Assembly: GCF_017086405.1 (NCBI RefSeq) | Contig: NZ_CP070973.1 | Span: 5,736,739 to 5,800,738 of the forward strand | DNA: 64,000 nucleotides | Direction: 5' to 3' | Source of the DNA: Mycobacterium gordonae | GTDB taxonomy: Bacteria > Actinomycetota > Actinomycetes > Mycobacteriales > Mycobacteriaceae | In this document: in pieces, positions 1-8,907 of the stretch | Layout: each line of letters opens with the position of its first letter | Position numbering within the stretch: the first letter of the stretch is position 1 | Notes under the pieces: generated by a model | Databases searched by the model: none | What the model was told of the DNA's origin: nothing | What the model saw: only the letters and a program-made list of their open reading frames with translations | Program-made: the position numbers and the translations under genes

Positions 1-280
1 TGAGGGTATGCAGGACGGCCCCCATCGAGGGAACCGCCAGGTAGGTCGCCAGATGTTCGGCGTTGTTCCACATGAAGGTGGCGACCCGCTGATCACCGGT
101 GACGCCGAGGCGGTGCAATGCGTTGGCGAGTTGCGCGGCCTGTGCTCCCAGTTCGCGATACGTGGTGCGCCGGTAGCCGTCACCGGTGGCGGTGATGACC
201 TCGCGCAGTCCGTGAACGCCGCAGCCGTGCCGCATGATCGCGGTGATCGTCAGCGGAAATTCCTGCATCGTGCTGTACAT
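1..280 (-). CDS. Acyl-CoA synthetase (FadD-like), N-terminal part, cut by window edge
   Basis: The reverse frame is open from an ATG at 280 to the window edge (93 codons), with an in-frame stop just upstream of the ATG. The protein begins MYSTMQEFPLTITAIMRHG and continues with RRTTYRELGAQAAQLANALH and a TFMWNNAEHLATYLAVPSMG stretch. This is the usual N-terminus of long-chain fatty-acid--CoA ligases (adenylate-forming superfamily). These enzymes activate fatty acids with ATP and CoA. The AMP-binding and catalytic motifs lie outside the window, so the substrate cannot be judged. The reading is based on family resemblance of the N-terminal region only. Confidence 0.85.
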   Translation of the reverse strand, partial: MYSTMQEFPLTITAIMRHGCGVHGLREVITATGDGYRRTTYRELGAQAAQLANALHRLGVTGDQRVATFMWNNAEHLATYLAVPSMGAVLHTL

Positions 281-399
281 CGATGTACCGCCTCACGCGT
301 CTCGGCGCAGCACCGCCTGTCGTTTCCCGTGGCCGAATGCTATCGCCGCGCCACGGGATAACGAACGCCGGGCCGACGGGACCCGGCCCGCGATCCGCG

Positions 400-1581
400 T
401 CAGACGAGAGCCGCGTCGTACTGCAGCAAGTCGGGGACGAACAGGTCGACCGACCGCTTGCTCTCGAGTGCCGCCTGCTCCATCCGCGTCTCGGCGTTCA
501 CCGCGACCGGCACCACGGTGACGGCACCGGAATAGTCGGCGATGTACAGGTATTCGCCATCGCGGCTCTCGACCACGCAGGACGGCTGGCCGGCCACTTC
601 GATGGTGTCGACGACGTCCTGGGTCAGTGTGCACAGCATGGTGACGCTGTCATTGCTGACCAGGTACGCGCGGTCACCGTCACCGCTGAGGGTGAGGCGG
701 GTGACCAGGCCGGTGACCTCGGCGATCTTGCGAGTGCCGGTGATCTTGTTGGTACGCGCGTCGACGACGTCGATCACGGCGGCTTCGGGGCCGCTGCTGG
801 CCACGTAGACCAGACCACCATCGGGGCTGACGGCGACATCGCGGATGGCCAGGCCGATCTCGATGGTGCCGATCACCGACGGGGAGGTGAGCTGCGGCGT
901 CGCCTTGGCCGAGGCTTGGGTGTTCTTGGCGTTCTTGGCGCCCTTGCGCCGCCAACGGGCGCGTCCGGTGGGCTCGTGCGGATTCAGGCCGGTGTCGATG
1001 ACGATCAGCTGACCTCCGGAGGGGCCGTTGACGCCGACGTACAACCGTCCGCCGTCGGGACTGACCCGCAAGGATTCCGTGGTGGTGCCGGCGGTGGTCG
1101 CGATGTCGACGATCTGCATCCGGCCGGTGGCGATGTCCAGGGCGGCGACATCGGCCGCCCGAGCACCGTTGCGGCTGATATAGACGCGCTTGCCGTCCGC
1201 ACTCACGGTCAGGTCGCTGACGCTGAGCGCAACCCGATGGGAGGCGACGACGGTGTTGGTGGCCAGGTCGATGACCTCGATCGCGTCGGACGCCGGGGAA
1301 ACGGTGCTCACGTAGGCACGGTCGGCGTCGTCGGCAGCGATCGCGAACGGTTCGTCGAGGCCGTCGATGGTGTCCACCACCCGGCAGGTCTGGATGTCGA
1401 TCACCGAGACGCTGTCGCTGCCGTAGTTGGTCGCCAGCAATCGCTTGCCGTCCGGGCTGACGGCGACGTCACCGATGGGCCCCATGTGCAGCGGGATCTG
1501 GATGGCAACCGGGTTCGCCCCGAATTCACCGAGCTCGAGGGCCTCTGACTCCCGGCCGTTCGCCTTGCTTTCGAAGCTCAC
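400..1581 (-). CDS. YVTN-type beta-propeller repeat protein
   Basis: A 393-residue protein built from repeated blades of the type VAVSPDGKRLLATNYGSDSV followed by SVIDIQTCRVVDTI. At least six such units are visible (SPDGKRLL, SADGKRVY, SPDGGRLY, SPDGGLVY, SGDGDRAY, SRDGEYLY). This is the YVTN/YncE-like seven-bladed propeller fold, usually a binding or scaffold domain. No signal peptide, lipobox or membrane segment is visible, so a cytoplasmic location is likely. A basic linker (RARWRRKGAKNAKN) interrupts the repeats near residue 205. The partner is unknown. It lies 119 bp downstream of the acyl-CoA synthetase start on the same strand, with no sign of coupling. Confidence 0.85.
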   Translation of the reverse strand: MSFESKANGRESEALELGEFGANPVAIQIPLHMGPIGDVAVSPDGKRLLATNYGSDSVSVIDIQTCRVVDTIDGLDEPFAIAADDADRAYVSTVSPASDAIEVIDLATNTVVASHRVALSVSDLTVSADGKRVYISRNGARAADVAALDIATGRMQIVDIATTAGTTTESLRVSPDGGRLYVGVNGPSGGQLIVIDTGLNPHEPTGRARWRRKGAKNAKNTQASAKATPQLTSPSVIGTIEIGLAIRDVAVSPDGGLVYVASSGPEAAVIDVVDARTNKITGTRKIAEVTGLVTRLTLSGDGDRAYLVSNDSVTMLCTLTQDVVDTIEVAGQPSCVVESRDGEYLYIADYSGAVTVVPVAVNAETRMEQAALESKRSVDLFVPDLLQYDAALV

Positions 1582-1994
1582 GCTGGCACCGCCTTTGCTC
1601 TGTTCGTCGACTCTCCGGATGGGATGCCAAGCATCGCGCGGCTAAGTGCGACGCCGACATCCGATAAAACGCATAACAGCACCAAAAGGGCTGCTTCGAC
1701 ATGTTTAACGGCCATTCTAGCGGCCGAATTGCACTTAATTAGAATTCAATTTCGCGGCTGTTACCTACATCACGCGAACGCCTCAGTATACGCTCAGGAA
1801 GGTCGACACGAATGGCTCGGCAAGCATGCTCTAGCAAACCAACCCACGCTGTTGAGCTGCAGTTACGATACAGTGGTTAACGATTCTTGTCCGTTCGGCG
1901 AACCACCTGGGTAAGAAATTCTTATTATCAGCCCCACAACGAGGCAAATATCACACCCGCTGCCACCGCGTGTCGCCGCGAATTCGACACTCCG
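1582..1994. other. Intergenic stretch, no gene seen
   Basis: This 413-bp stretch separates the propeller gene from the ArsR gene. It is clearly richer in A+T than its surroundings (for example around 1690-1780 and 1910-1930). It must contain the promoter of the propeller gene. I see no convincing coding frame, repeat or hairpin in it. Confidence 0.5.
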
Positions 1995-2354
1995 CTAGGT
2001 GATCGACTGGGTGGCCTCTGCGCCACCCAGGGCCTGCCTGAGCACGCGCAGAATGTCCTGATCGGCCGGCGAGTAGTAGACGAAGGTTCCTTCGCGGCGC
2101 GTTTTCACCAGCCCGGCAAGCCGCAATTTCGCCAGGTGCTGGCTGACGACCGTGGGAGCCACCTGGGCGAGTTCGGCCAAACAGGCCACCGACGTCTCAC
2201 CTTGTAGCAGCGCCCACAGGACCTTCACTCGCGTGGGATCGCTGAGCATGCGGAAGGTTTCCGCGGCACGCGACACCTGCTCCTCAGAAGGCATGGAGAA
2301 GCCAGCGATTGACGTGTGCACGACCCCGAGCATACCGCTGACCTGTGCAATCAC
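1995..2354 (-). CDS. ArsR/SmtB-family metal-sensing repressor
   Basis: A 119-residue winged-helix protein. The core reads AETFRMLSDPTRVKVLWALL, then LAELAQVAPTVVSQHLAKLR (recognition helix) and TRREGTFVYY (wing), which is the ArsR family pattern. It closely resembles the metal-sensing group that includes KmtR. The first 20 residues look unconserved, so translation may begin at MPSEEQ (position 2294). It is divergent from, and overlaps the 5' region of, a CtpD-type P1B-ATPase gene, which makes it the likely repressor of that exporter. The metal cannot be named: there is no cysteine motif in alpha-3, and the C-terminal part lacks the His-rich tail seen in NmtR. Confidence 0.9.
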   Translation of the reverse strand: MIAQVSGMLGVVHTSIAGFSMPSEEQVSRAAETFRMLSDPTRVKVLWALLQGETSVACLAELAQVAPTVVSQHLAKLRLAGLVKTRREGTFVYYSPADQDILRVLRQALGGAEATQSIT

Positions 2355-2385
2355 GCATCCATCTGTAATCGCACTTGCATATATT

Positions 2386-2408
2386 CACACATACGCAGCT
2401 ATAGTGTG
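2386..2408. promoter_or_regulatory. Candidate ArsR operator between arsR-like and ctpD-like genes
   Basis: An interrupted inverted repeat, CACACATA (2386-2393) and TATAGTGTG (2400-2408), lies in an AT-rich patch between the divergent arsR-like and ctpD-like starts. One arm has an extra base, so the symmetry is imperfect. Position and AT content fit an ArsR/SmtB operator, but there is only one copy. Confidence 0.4.
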
Positions 2409-4337
2409 GACGTGCCCGCAACCGCTGTCCGCCAAGCCTCCGGAGCGCCGGCCCCCGGGGCGCCGGCGACGTATCGCGAGCTCCCCGAAGTCCGGTGGGC
2501 GCTGGTGGCGACCACGCTCTTCACGCTGGGGCTGATCGGCCAGCTCGCTGGTGTTCCCGGTTGGCTGTCCTGGGGGCTGTATCTGGCCTGCTACGCCGCC
2601 GGCGGGTGGCAGCCGGGCCTCGCCGGCCTGCAGGCGTTGCGGAGCACGATCCTGGACGTCGATCTGCTGATGGTCATGGCCGCGGTCGGAGCGGCCGCGA
2701 TCGGCCAGGTCTTCGACGGCGCGCTGCTGATCGTCATCTTCGCGACCTCCGGGGCGCTAGAGGCGGTCGCGACCCGACGCACCGAAGACTCGGTGCGCGG
2801 ACTGCTCGGGCTGACCCCCGAAACCGCCGTCCGGGTCCGCGGTCTCGACGACGAGGAAGTGGTGGACACTGCGCTACTGGCGGTCGGCGACGTGTTGCTG
2901 ATCCGGCCCGGTGAGCGCATCGGCGGCGACGGCGTGGTGCTCGACGGGGCCAGCGAGGTCGATCAGGCCAGCATCACCGGGGAACCCCTGCCGGTCGCCA
3001 AGGCGGCCGGTGACGAGGTCTTCGCCGGCACCGTCAACGGCACCGGCACGCTGCGCGTCCGAGTGGTTCGCCCCAGCGCCGACACGGTCATCAGCCGCAT
3101 CGCCGCGATGGTCACCGAGGCCAGCGCGAGCAAGGCCCGCACGCAGCTGTTCATCGAAAAGGTCGAGCAACGCTATTCGGTGATCATGGTGGCCGCGACC
3201 GTCGCCCTGCTGGTCGTCCCCGTGTTGGCCGGCGGCGATCTGCGATCGTCGCTGCTGCGCGCGATGACGTTCATGATCGTGGCCTCCCCCTGTGCCCTGG
3301 TGCTGTCCACGATGCCGCCACTGTTGGCGGCGATCGCCAATGCCGGCCGCCACGGCGTGCTGGTGAAGTCGGCCGTGGTCCTGGAAAAACTCGCCGGTGT
3401 CACCCACGTCGCGTTCGACAAGACCGGCACCCTGACCGCGGGGGCCCCACGGCTCACCCGAATCCACTCGGACAACGGCTTCGCCGACACGACACTGCTG
3501 TCGCTGGCCGCGTCCGCAGAGAACCCCTCGGAACACCCGTTGGCCCGTGCCATCGTCGCCGCTGCCCGCGACGCGGGCGTCGCAATACAGCCGGCCGTAG
3601 AGTTTGCGTCCACGCCGGGACGCGGCGTCCGTGCGCGGATCGGTGACCATACGGTCGAGGTGGGCAGTCCGGCGCTGCTCGGCGAGTACCGCGACGAGAC
3701 GGTCGGGCAGTTCGAGCAGTCCGGCCACACCGCGGTGATCGTGGTCGTCGACGGCGCCCGGGCCGGGGTGCTGGGGCTGACCGATCACCGGCGTGACGAG
3801 GCTACCAGTGCCGTCGCCAACCTCGAATCCCTTATCGGCACAACGCCGTTACTGGTCACCGGAGACAACCCGCAGGCCGCCGGACGGCTCGCCGGCGAGG
3901 TGGGGATCACCGATGTCCGTGCCAACCTGCTGCCCGAGGGCAAAGTCGGCGTCGTGCGCGGCTTGGAATCCGACGGATCCAGGGTCTTGTTCGTCGGCGA
4001 CGGTGTCAACGACGCCCCCGCAATGGCCGCCGCGCACGTTGCGGTCGCTATGGGCCGCTCCGGGTCCGACCTCGCGCTGGAAACCGCCGACGCGGTGATA
4101 ACCCGCGACGACCTGGCGGCGCTGCCGGCCGTCGTCGCGCTGGCCCGCCGGGCTCGCCGCGTGGTCGCCGCCAACCTGCTGATCGCCACGACCTTCGTCG
4201 TCGTCCTGGTCACCTGGGACCTGGTCGGCCATCTCCCGCTACCGCTGGGGGTGGCCGGCCACGAAGGGTCGACGGTGCTCGTGGGCCTCAACGGCCTACG
4301 ACTGCTCCGTGATCGCGCCTGGCCTGGTCGGTCTTAG
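2406..4337 (+). CDS. ctpD: P1B-type heavy-metal ATPase, CtpD-like
   Basis: An integral-membrane cation pump of about 643 residues. Visible motifs are the actuator TGEP loop, the transmembrane SPC metal site (MIVASPCALVLST), the phosphorylation loop DKTGTLT, the SEHPL motif, the hinge GDGVNDAP, and a C-terminal HEGSTVLVGLNGLRLL. SPC plus HEGST is the P1B4 signature, and the sequence closely follows CtpD of M. tuberculosis, which exports Fe/Co/Ni-type divalent ions. The start is set at GTG 2406 (GTG 2412 also possible) because the open frame upstream runs back into the arsR-like gene and looks non-coding. The 3' end overlaps the convergent DUF427 gene by 4 bp. Regulation by the divergent ArsR protein is inferred from context. 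Confidence 0.92.
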   Translation: MDVPATAVRQASGAPAPGAPATYRELPEVRWALVATTLFTLGLIGQLAGVPGWLSWGLYLACYAAGGWQPGLAGLQALRSTILDVDLLMVMAAVGAAAIGQVFDGALLIVIFATSGALEAVATRRTEDSVRGLLGLTPETAVRVRGLDDEEVVDTALLAVGDVLLIRPGERIGGDGVVLDGASEVDQASITGEPLPVAKAAGDEVFAGTVNGTGTLRVRVVRPSADTVISRIAAMVTEASASKARTQLFIEKVEQRYSVIMVAATVALLVVPVLAGGDLRSSLLRAMTFMIVASPCALVLSTMPPLLAAIANAGRHGVLVKSAVVLEKLAGVTHVAFDKTGTLTAGAPRLTRIHSDNGFADTTLLSLAASAENPSEHPLARAIVAAARDAGVAIQPAVEFASTPGRGVRARIGDHTVEVGSPALLGEYRDETVGQFEQSGHTAVIVVVDGARAGVLGLTDHRRDEATSAVANLESLIGTTPLLVTGDNPQAAGRLAGEVGITDVRANLLPEGKVGVVRGLESDGSRVLFVGDGVNDAPAMAAAHVAVAMGRSGSDLALETADAVITRDDLAALPAVVALARRARRVVAANLLIATTFVVVLVTWDLVGHLPLPLGVAGHEGSTVLVGLNGLRLLRDRAWPGRS

Positions 4338-5104
4338 CTGAACTGCGTGCGCGGCCGCGCCAGCGCCGCGCCGTCGACGACGATGTCGAGCTTCTCGTTG
4401 TAGAAGGCCACCAACCCGGCAATCGGGGCGACGGCGGGAAGCGGGTAATGGTATGTCCAGGCCAGATCCGGGTGCACGGTCTGGCCCACCCGCACCGACC
4501 AGTAACCCGAAGTCACCCCTTTGTAGGGGCACAGCGTCTGCGTGGACGTCGGTTCCAGGTGCTCGACTGCGACATCGCTGGGGTCGATGTAATACCTTGT
4601 GGGTAAACCGGTTTCGAAAAGCAGCACCGGCGATCGGGTGTCGGCGAGCACGACGCCGTCCAGTTCCACCCGGACGTGCCGGTGCGAGCGCAGGGCATCG
4701 ACACGTGCGTACGGATTGCGCGGGTGACCGTAGATCTGCTCGTCCTCTTCCAGCCAGCGCAGCGGATCCCAGTCGAATCGCACCAGACCCGCCACGGGGC
4801 TGTCACTTTCGGCGTCGAAGACCCGCGCGGCGGACGAGTGCGTCTGCCCGGCGCCCACCAGGGAGTACAGCCGCGACGGTCCCAGCTGAACCCGCTGCGG
4901 ATGATTCTCGTCGCTGAGAAACTCGGTGCGCACGTCGGTCAGCGGGATGTAGTACGCCGGGTAGTAAGGGAATTCCCACACATAGCGCGCCGCGGTGGTG
5001 TCGAACACCAGCTCGGCACCGAGGTAGCCGCGTACCCGGCGCGGCGCGGGCTCGATTCGTCCTCGCGCCGCGGCCATTTGGGGGAAGTCATGTTCGGTGC
5101 TCAC
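4334..5104 (-). CDS. DUF427 domain protein (two tandem units)
   Basis: This 256-residue soluble protein carries two DUF427 units. The first is around residues 20-115 (YLGAELVFDTTAARYVWEFP, YYIPLTDV). The second is around 140-245 (VRVELDGVVLADTRSPVLLF, TRYYIDPSDV, CPYKGVTSGYWSV, WTYHYPLPAVAPIAGLVAFY, NEKLDIVVDG). The Cys-Pro-Tyr-Lys-Gly motif and the W-Y-Y-P-P-A motif are typical of the family, whose biochemical function is not established. It lies 8 bp downstream of the DUF6295 gene on the same strand, so the two are probably cotranscribed along with the dienelactone hydrolase remnant. Confidence 0.9.
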   Translation of the reverse strand: MSTEHDFPQMAAARGRIEPAPRRVRGYLGAELVFDTTAARYVWEFPYYPAYYIPLTDVRTEFLSDENHPQRVQLGPSRLYSLVGAGQTHSSAARVFDAESDSPVAGLVRFDWDPLRWLEEDEQIYGHPRNPYARVDALRSHRHVRVELDGVVLADTRSPVLLFETGLPTRYYIDPSDVAVEHLEPTSTQTLCPYKGVTSGYWSVRVGQTVHPDLAWTYHYPLPAVAPIAGLVAFYNEKLDIVVDGAALARPRTQFS

Positions 5105-5112
5105 GGGTACTC

Positions 5113-5385
5113 CTACTGGTTCTTGGACGCCAAGCCCGCGGGCGCATGGTGATTGGCCCGGCGGATTGCGTCAGCCAGTGCCAGGGCGCTCTCCTCGGTC
5201 AGTTCCAACGCGACCCGGGCGGACGGCCCCAGCTCTGGATTGATGACGTCGATGTTGACGGTGTGGCCGTACTGCGCATGCACGGGATTGTCGACGTACA
5301 CCGTCGCGCGGCTGGCCCCGAACCATGCCGTCGCACCCTTGCCGCTGCCGTCGATCTGAACGTGTTCGGTGAGATACGTACACAT
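5113..5385 (-). CDS. DUF6295-type small protein
   Basis: A 90-residue protein beginning MCTYLTEHVQIDGSGKGATA and ending in a helix-rich segment (ALELTEESALALADAIRRA). I recognise it as the small DUF6295 family common in actinobacteria, often next to dienelactone hydrolase or DUF427 genes. No enzymatic motif, signal peptide or membrane segment is seen. The start follows the stop of the broken dienelactone hydrolase frame by 2 bp, so it was probably translated in an operon with it. Confidence 0.8.
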   Translation of the reverse strand: MCTYLTEHVQIDGSGKGATAWFGASRATVYVDNPVHAQYGHTVNIDVINPELGPSARVALELTEESALALADAIRRANHHAPAGLASKNQ

Positions 5386-5387
5386 GG

Positions 5388-5872
5388 CTAGCCTTTCAAG
5401 TGAGTGGCGAAGAACGCGTCGATGCGGCGCCAGCCGTCCACCGCGGCATCGAAGGCAACGAGCAGGCCGCGAGGTAGGCGTTCCGTCCGCCGGAGCAGTG
5501 TCCGATCACGCCGAACTTTCCGTTGGCGCCGGGCAACGACCGCAGCTGCTCGACGGCCCCGGCGACATCGCCCACCAACCGTTCATCGGGCACACCGCCG
5601 GCCGCGCGGACGGCCGCCGCAGCGTCGTCGGGTGCGGCGCCGGGTGCTTCTCGGGAGTACAGGTTGGGCGCCACCATGTGGTAGCCGGCGACCGCCAGGC
5701 GCCGCACGAATTCCTTTGTCTCCCGCTCGTATCCGGGCATGTGGTGGATCCACACCACGGCACCGCGGGAACCTGCGGCCAGCGGCATCGCCCGGTATGC
5801 CTCGATCTGGTCACCATCGTGACCGGTGATGCCGATCGTCTCCGCCTGGATCGCGTCTGAACTGTAGGCATT
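5388..5872 (-). pseudogene. Dienelactone hydrolase family gene with internal deletion and frameshift
   Basis: The frame begins like an intact dienelactone hydrolase: GTG start at 5872 (an upstream ATG at 5920 is also open), VVWIHHMPGYERETKEFVRR, YHMVAPNLYSR, and a nucleophile elbow GVIGHCSGGRNAYLAACS. It then runs out of frame and ends after an unrelated tail at about 5396. Read in the +1 frame, the same DNA gives VAFDAAVDGWRRIDAFFATH and a stop at 5388, which is the family's C-terminal helix. About 80-100 central residues, normally with the catalytic Asp and His, are missing. An internal deletion that also broke the frame explains this. The downstream DUF6295 start begins 2 bp after the old stop. 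Confidence 0.85.
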
Positions 5873-5913
5873 CACCGTTTCAGCTTGCCACCCGTGCGGA
5901 TACGCTCTGAAGC

Positions 5914-6423
5914 GTGTCACTTCGGCGGGAAAGCCCGATGCGCGGGCGACGGTTGCGGCTCGGCGAGGCTCTGTTCGAGCGCTTCGCCATGACCAGGGTC
6001 GGCTACCAGTTCATGTTGCACGTGGCTCCGTCGCTCGACAAAGTGGTGATCCCCCGCACCAACGGCCGCGTGAGCTCGGCGGGGATCGACAAGGTCGGGC
6101 TGGTCACCAGTACCGGAGCAAAGTCCGGACGGCCGCGCACGCATCCGTTGGCGCTCTTCGCTGCCGACGGTGGTTTGTTGGCGATCGGGTCGAATTACGG
6201 GCGCCCAGCCCACCCGGCCTGGAGCGCCAACCTGCTCGAGCACCCGGAGTGCACGGTCGAATTCGTCGGCCCGCCAAGGCAGTACCGCGCCGAGCTACTT
6301 ACCGGTGACGCCCGGGCCGCGGCGTGGGCCAACGCCGTCGACTACTACGCGGGCTTCGAGACCTACCGCACGAAGTGTGCGCCTCGCGAAATCCGGATCT
6401 TCCTGCTGCGGCCCACCGGTTAG
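5914..6423 (+). CDS. Deazaflavin (F420)-dependent nitroreductase (Ddn) family protein
   Basis: A 169-residue split-barrel protein. Diagnostic stretches are VGLVTSTGAKSGRPRTHPLA, LLAIGSNYGRPAHPAWSANL and LEHPECTVEF, matching the DDN/F420H2-dependent reductase family. Characterised members use reduced F420 to reduce quinones or nitro compounds and sit at the membrane. No N-terminal membrane helix is obvious here. GTG 5914 gives the full frame; ATG 5938 is an alternative. The start overlaps the upstream-most open codons of the divergent dienelactone hydrolase remnant, so a bidirectional promoter is likely. The actual substrate is unknown. Confidence 0.9.
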   Translation: MSLRRESPMRGRRLRLGEALFERFAMTRVGYQFMLHVAPSLDKVVIPRTNGRVSSAGIDKVGLVTSTGAKSGRPRTHPLALFAADGGLLAIGSNYGRPAHPAWSANLLEHPECTVEFVGPPRQYRAELLTGDARAAAWANAVDYYAGFETYRTKCAPREIRIFLLRPTG

Positions 6424-6429
6424 CTGCGC

Positions 6430-8031
6430 TCAGCCGACTTTGATGGCCACTGTCATCTTCTCGGTCTTGGCGGGCAGTCGATCGGTGTCGACCACCAGAA
6501 TCTCACCACTGTCCTGGGTTCCGTTGGGCAGCACCTTGGGCTTGAGCCGAAACGGCGGGGTGTCCGACGCCAGCCCGGCCAAACCGAAGTCGCTGTCGTT
6601 GGCCAGCATCAGCGTCTTCCCGCCGTCGCGGGTGGTGATGCCCTCGATCTTGTCGTGTCCGAAGAAGTCGCCGTTGGGCGACAGGGAGCGCAGCAGCGCT
6701 GAGACATCCAGCTGCAGTGTCTTGGTGGCGGCGGTGATTCCGGCAGCCTTGAGTTTGGCCAGCGCCTCGGCGTCGGTACTGACACCCACCAGCGTCTCGA
6801 TCGGCATCTTGTTCACCAGCAATCCGCCGGCGGCGGCGTCGTACGTGGCGTCGGGCACCGTCGAGTTCGGCCCCACGTCGGTGGCGGCGGCGATGTCGGC
6901 CAGGTAGATCTTCACGTTCCCGTTCGGCGGGTTCTTGCTGTTGCGCTCGTCGACCAGGAACGTGGTTGCGCTCAGCGCGGTGATCTCCGAGATCCCGACC
7001 TTCGAGTCCTGCGGGTTGGCCAGCGGGTAGACGTATTCGTGCATGATATTGCGGTTGACCAGATTGACGGTGACGATGCGGGTGATCGGGACGGATTTGC
7101 CCGGACCCGGCAAACCCGGCGTCTGCAGCGCCGACTGCATGACGGCCACCAAGGTGTTGCCGTCCGGGGTGATCGTCAGCCCCTCCAGGCCCTGGTTGGG
7201 GGCGTGCAGCGAGAGCTCTCGCGGCAGGGTGTCGTCGTAGGGCGAAAGCCGTTCCAGCTCTTTGCCGTTCGCGTCGAAGTGGATGATGGATGGGCCGTAC
7301 TCGTCGGACACCCAGAAGTTGCCGTCCAGTGTCGCGACCAGTCCCTCGGGATCCACGCCGTAGTCCGCAGGCGGCAGTGGCACGCCGTTGAGGTCGACCA
7401 TGGTCTCACCAGCGCTCGCCCGGGGGTCGAGCAGGCCTTCCAGCGGGTGGCCGTCAGGTCCCTGCAACAGGATGGTCCGTTCCACCGTGGCCACGCCGTC
7501 GGCCAGCTTGAGCTTGGCGATGTGCGGGTGATATTCCGGGACCGGGAAGACGACTTCGTTCGGCGTGCGTCCTTCGACGTTGGGGCCGCGGTCGGTGAGC
7601 CCGTAGATCTCGTCGCTGCTGCCGGGCACCGGGGCGATGCCGGAGCCGTGCGCGCTGGCCTGAATGTCGACGCCACCCATGGTGGCCAGGGGTAGTTGGT
7701 CCTCGGTGAAGAGCTTGACGGTGCGACTGACGGTGACCGACAACTCGTCGTTGCCGCGGAAACCGGCGTCGGGGGTGTAGACCACCACCCCTTTGGGTCC
7801 GTAGCCGATCTTGCCGTGGGCGGGCTTGCCGAACGCCACAGGCGTGACACCGCCGGTCGCGGCCAACATGCGGTCCGGGGTGATGGTGAGCGGTTTGCCG
7901 GCCGACGCGCTGAACTCGGCCTTGCCCGTGGCCGCCGGCAGCGACGGCTTGGCACTGGATGCGCAGCCCGCGACGGTGACCAGCAGCGTGGCGAACAAGG
8001 CGACGGTTTTCGTTGTGTATGCCATCCGCAT
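6430..8031 (-). CDS. Phytase-like esterase domain lipoprotein
   Basis: A 533-residue exported lipoprotein. The N-terminus has a basic start, a hydrophobic core and the lipobox VAGC, with Cys at about residue 23. A short Ig-like stretch (FGKPAHGKIGYGPKGVVVYT, FRGNDELSVTV) is followed by the large 'esterase-like activity of phytase' domain: IYGLTDRGPN, DPEGLVATLDGNFWVSDEYG, APNQGLEGLTITPDGNTLVA, and near the C-terminus HDKIEGITTRDGGKTLMLAN. It should act outside the membrane; the physiological substrate is not established for this family. It converges with the Ddn-type gene (6 bp between stops). The long plus-strand open frame inside it is a shadow. Confidence 0.88.
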   Translation of the reverse strand: MRMAYTTKTVALFATLLVTVAGCASSAKPSLPAATGKAEFSASAGKPLTITPDRMLAATGGVTPVAFGKPAHGKIGYGPKGVVVYTPDAGFRGNDELSVTVSRTVKLFTEDQLPLATMGGVDIQASAHGSGIAPVPGSSDEIYGLTDRGPNVEGRTPNEVVFPVPEYHPHIAKLKLADGVATVERTILLQGPDGHPLEGLLDPRASAGETMVDLNGVPLPPADYGVDPEGLVATLDGNFWVSDEYGPSIIHFDANGKELERLSPYDDTLPRELSLHAPNQGLEGLTITPDGNTLVAVMQSALQTPGLPGPGKSVPITRIVTVNLVNRNIMHEYVYPLANPQDSKVGISEITALSATTFLVDERNSKNPPNGNVKIYLADIAAATDVGPNSTVPDATYDAAAGGLLVNKMPIETLVGVSTDAEALAKLKAAGITAATKTLQLDVSALLRSLSPNGDFFGHDKIEGITTRDGGKTLMLANDSDFGLAGLASDTPPFRLKPKVLPNGTQDSGEILVVDTDRLPAKTEKMTVAIKVG

Positions 8032-8079
8032 TACTTAGCAAGCCAAGTTGACAACCCGGTGTACGCCGGCCGCGCGCCG

Positions 8080-8862
8080 CTAATGCTTCTTGTCTCTCAC
8101 CTTGTAGGTCGACGGCCACGATTTTCGTGACTCGTCGCCGGTCAGTGGGGTGCCCATGCCGCCCACCTTCACGTTGTAGGCCTCCTTGCCCGGTCCGACT
8201 TCCCGGTTGGCGTGTTCCTGAGCCAGGTAGTACAGCTCGTCGATGGTGGCCTCGTCGTAGGCCACGAAAGAGGTCTCCCGCGCGGCGTCGTCGATGCCGG
8301 CCAGCATTTTCTCCGGCAGGAAGCGCGATGCCAGGGCGGCCGCGCCGAGCAGCGAGAACGGGATGACCCAGTAGCAGATGAACGACAGCGGGGTCTTGGT
8401 GTCCAGGATCGTGGCGTCACTCTCCACGATCGCGGGGATGGTCGACGAGATGGTCATCCCGGCGAAGGCGGCGACCCAGACCCAGGTCAGTGTCGTGGTG
8501 ACCCGTGCGAACAGGTCGGTCTTGACGACGTCGGGGGGTTGCTCGGCGGCGGCGAACTCACGCACGAACGGTTTGCCGACCAGCACGCCGACCAGCGCCA
8601 CCAGGAAAATCCCCAGATTGCTCAGCGGTTGGATCCAGCGCGACATGAACTCGTCGCTGAACACAAAGGTCAGCACGGCCAGCACCACAAACGTTGCGAC
8701 AGCCCCGATTTCAAGCGTGTGTCCGGGTTTTCCAGTGGTGCGCCCGACGGCGAAGACTGCAACGGCCATCAGCAGCGCGATCGATACGGCCGTGGCAAAC
8801 GGGACGTTACCGACCAGGACCCAGTAGACGATCCACGGCGCAAAGCCAAAAAGCATGCCCAC
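8080..8862 (-). CDS. Polytopic membrane protein of unknown function
   Basis: A 260-residue protein whose first two thirds form about six hydrophobic segments (for example FAPWIVYWVLVG, ALLMAVAVFAVG, TFVVLAVLTFVF, GIFLVALVGVLVG, WVWVAAFAGMTI, YWVIPFSLLGAAAL). A hydrophilic tail of about 75 residues follows (ETSFVAYDEATIDELYYLAQ). I do not recognise a named family. It sits between the phytase-like lipoprotein and an MmpS-like gene, all on the minus strand with short gaps of about 45-50 bp. Confidence 0.8.
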   Translation of the reverse strand: MGMLFGFAPWIVYWVLVGNVPFATAVSIALLMAVAVFAVGRTTGKPGHTLEIGAVATFVVLAVLTFVFSDEFMSRWIQPLSNLGIFLVALVGVLVGKPFVREFAAAEQPPDVVKTDLFARVTTTLTWVWVAAFAGMTISSTIPAIVESDATILDTKTPLSFICYWVIPFSLLGAAALASRFLPEKMLAGIDDAARETSFVAYDEATIDELYYLAQEHANREVGPGKEAYNVKVGGMGTPLTGDESRKSWPSTYKVRDKKH

Positions 8863-8907
8863 AACGGGTCAGTCTATGGCCGGGCTGCCGGAGTGATGCG
8901 CACCGGA

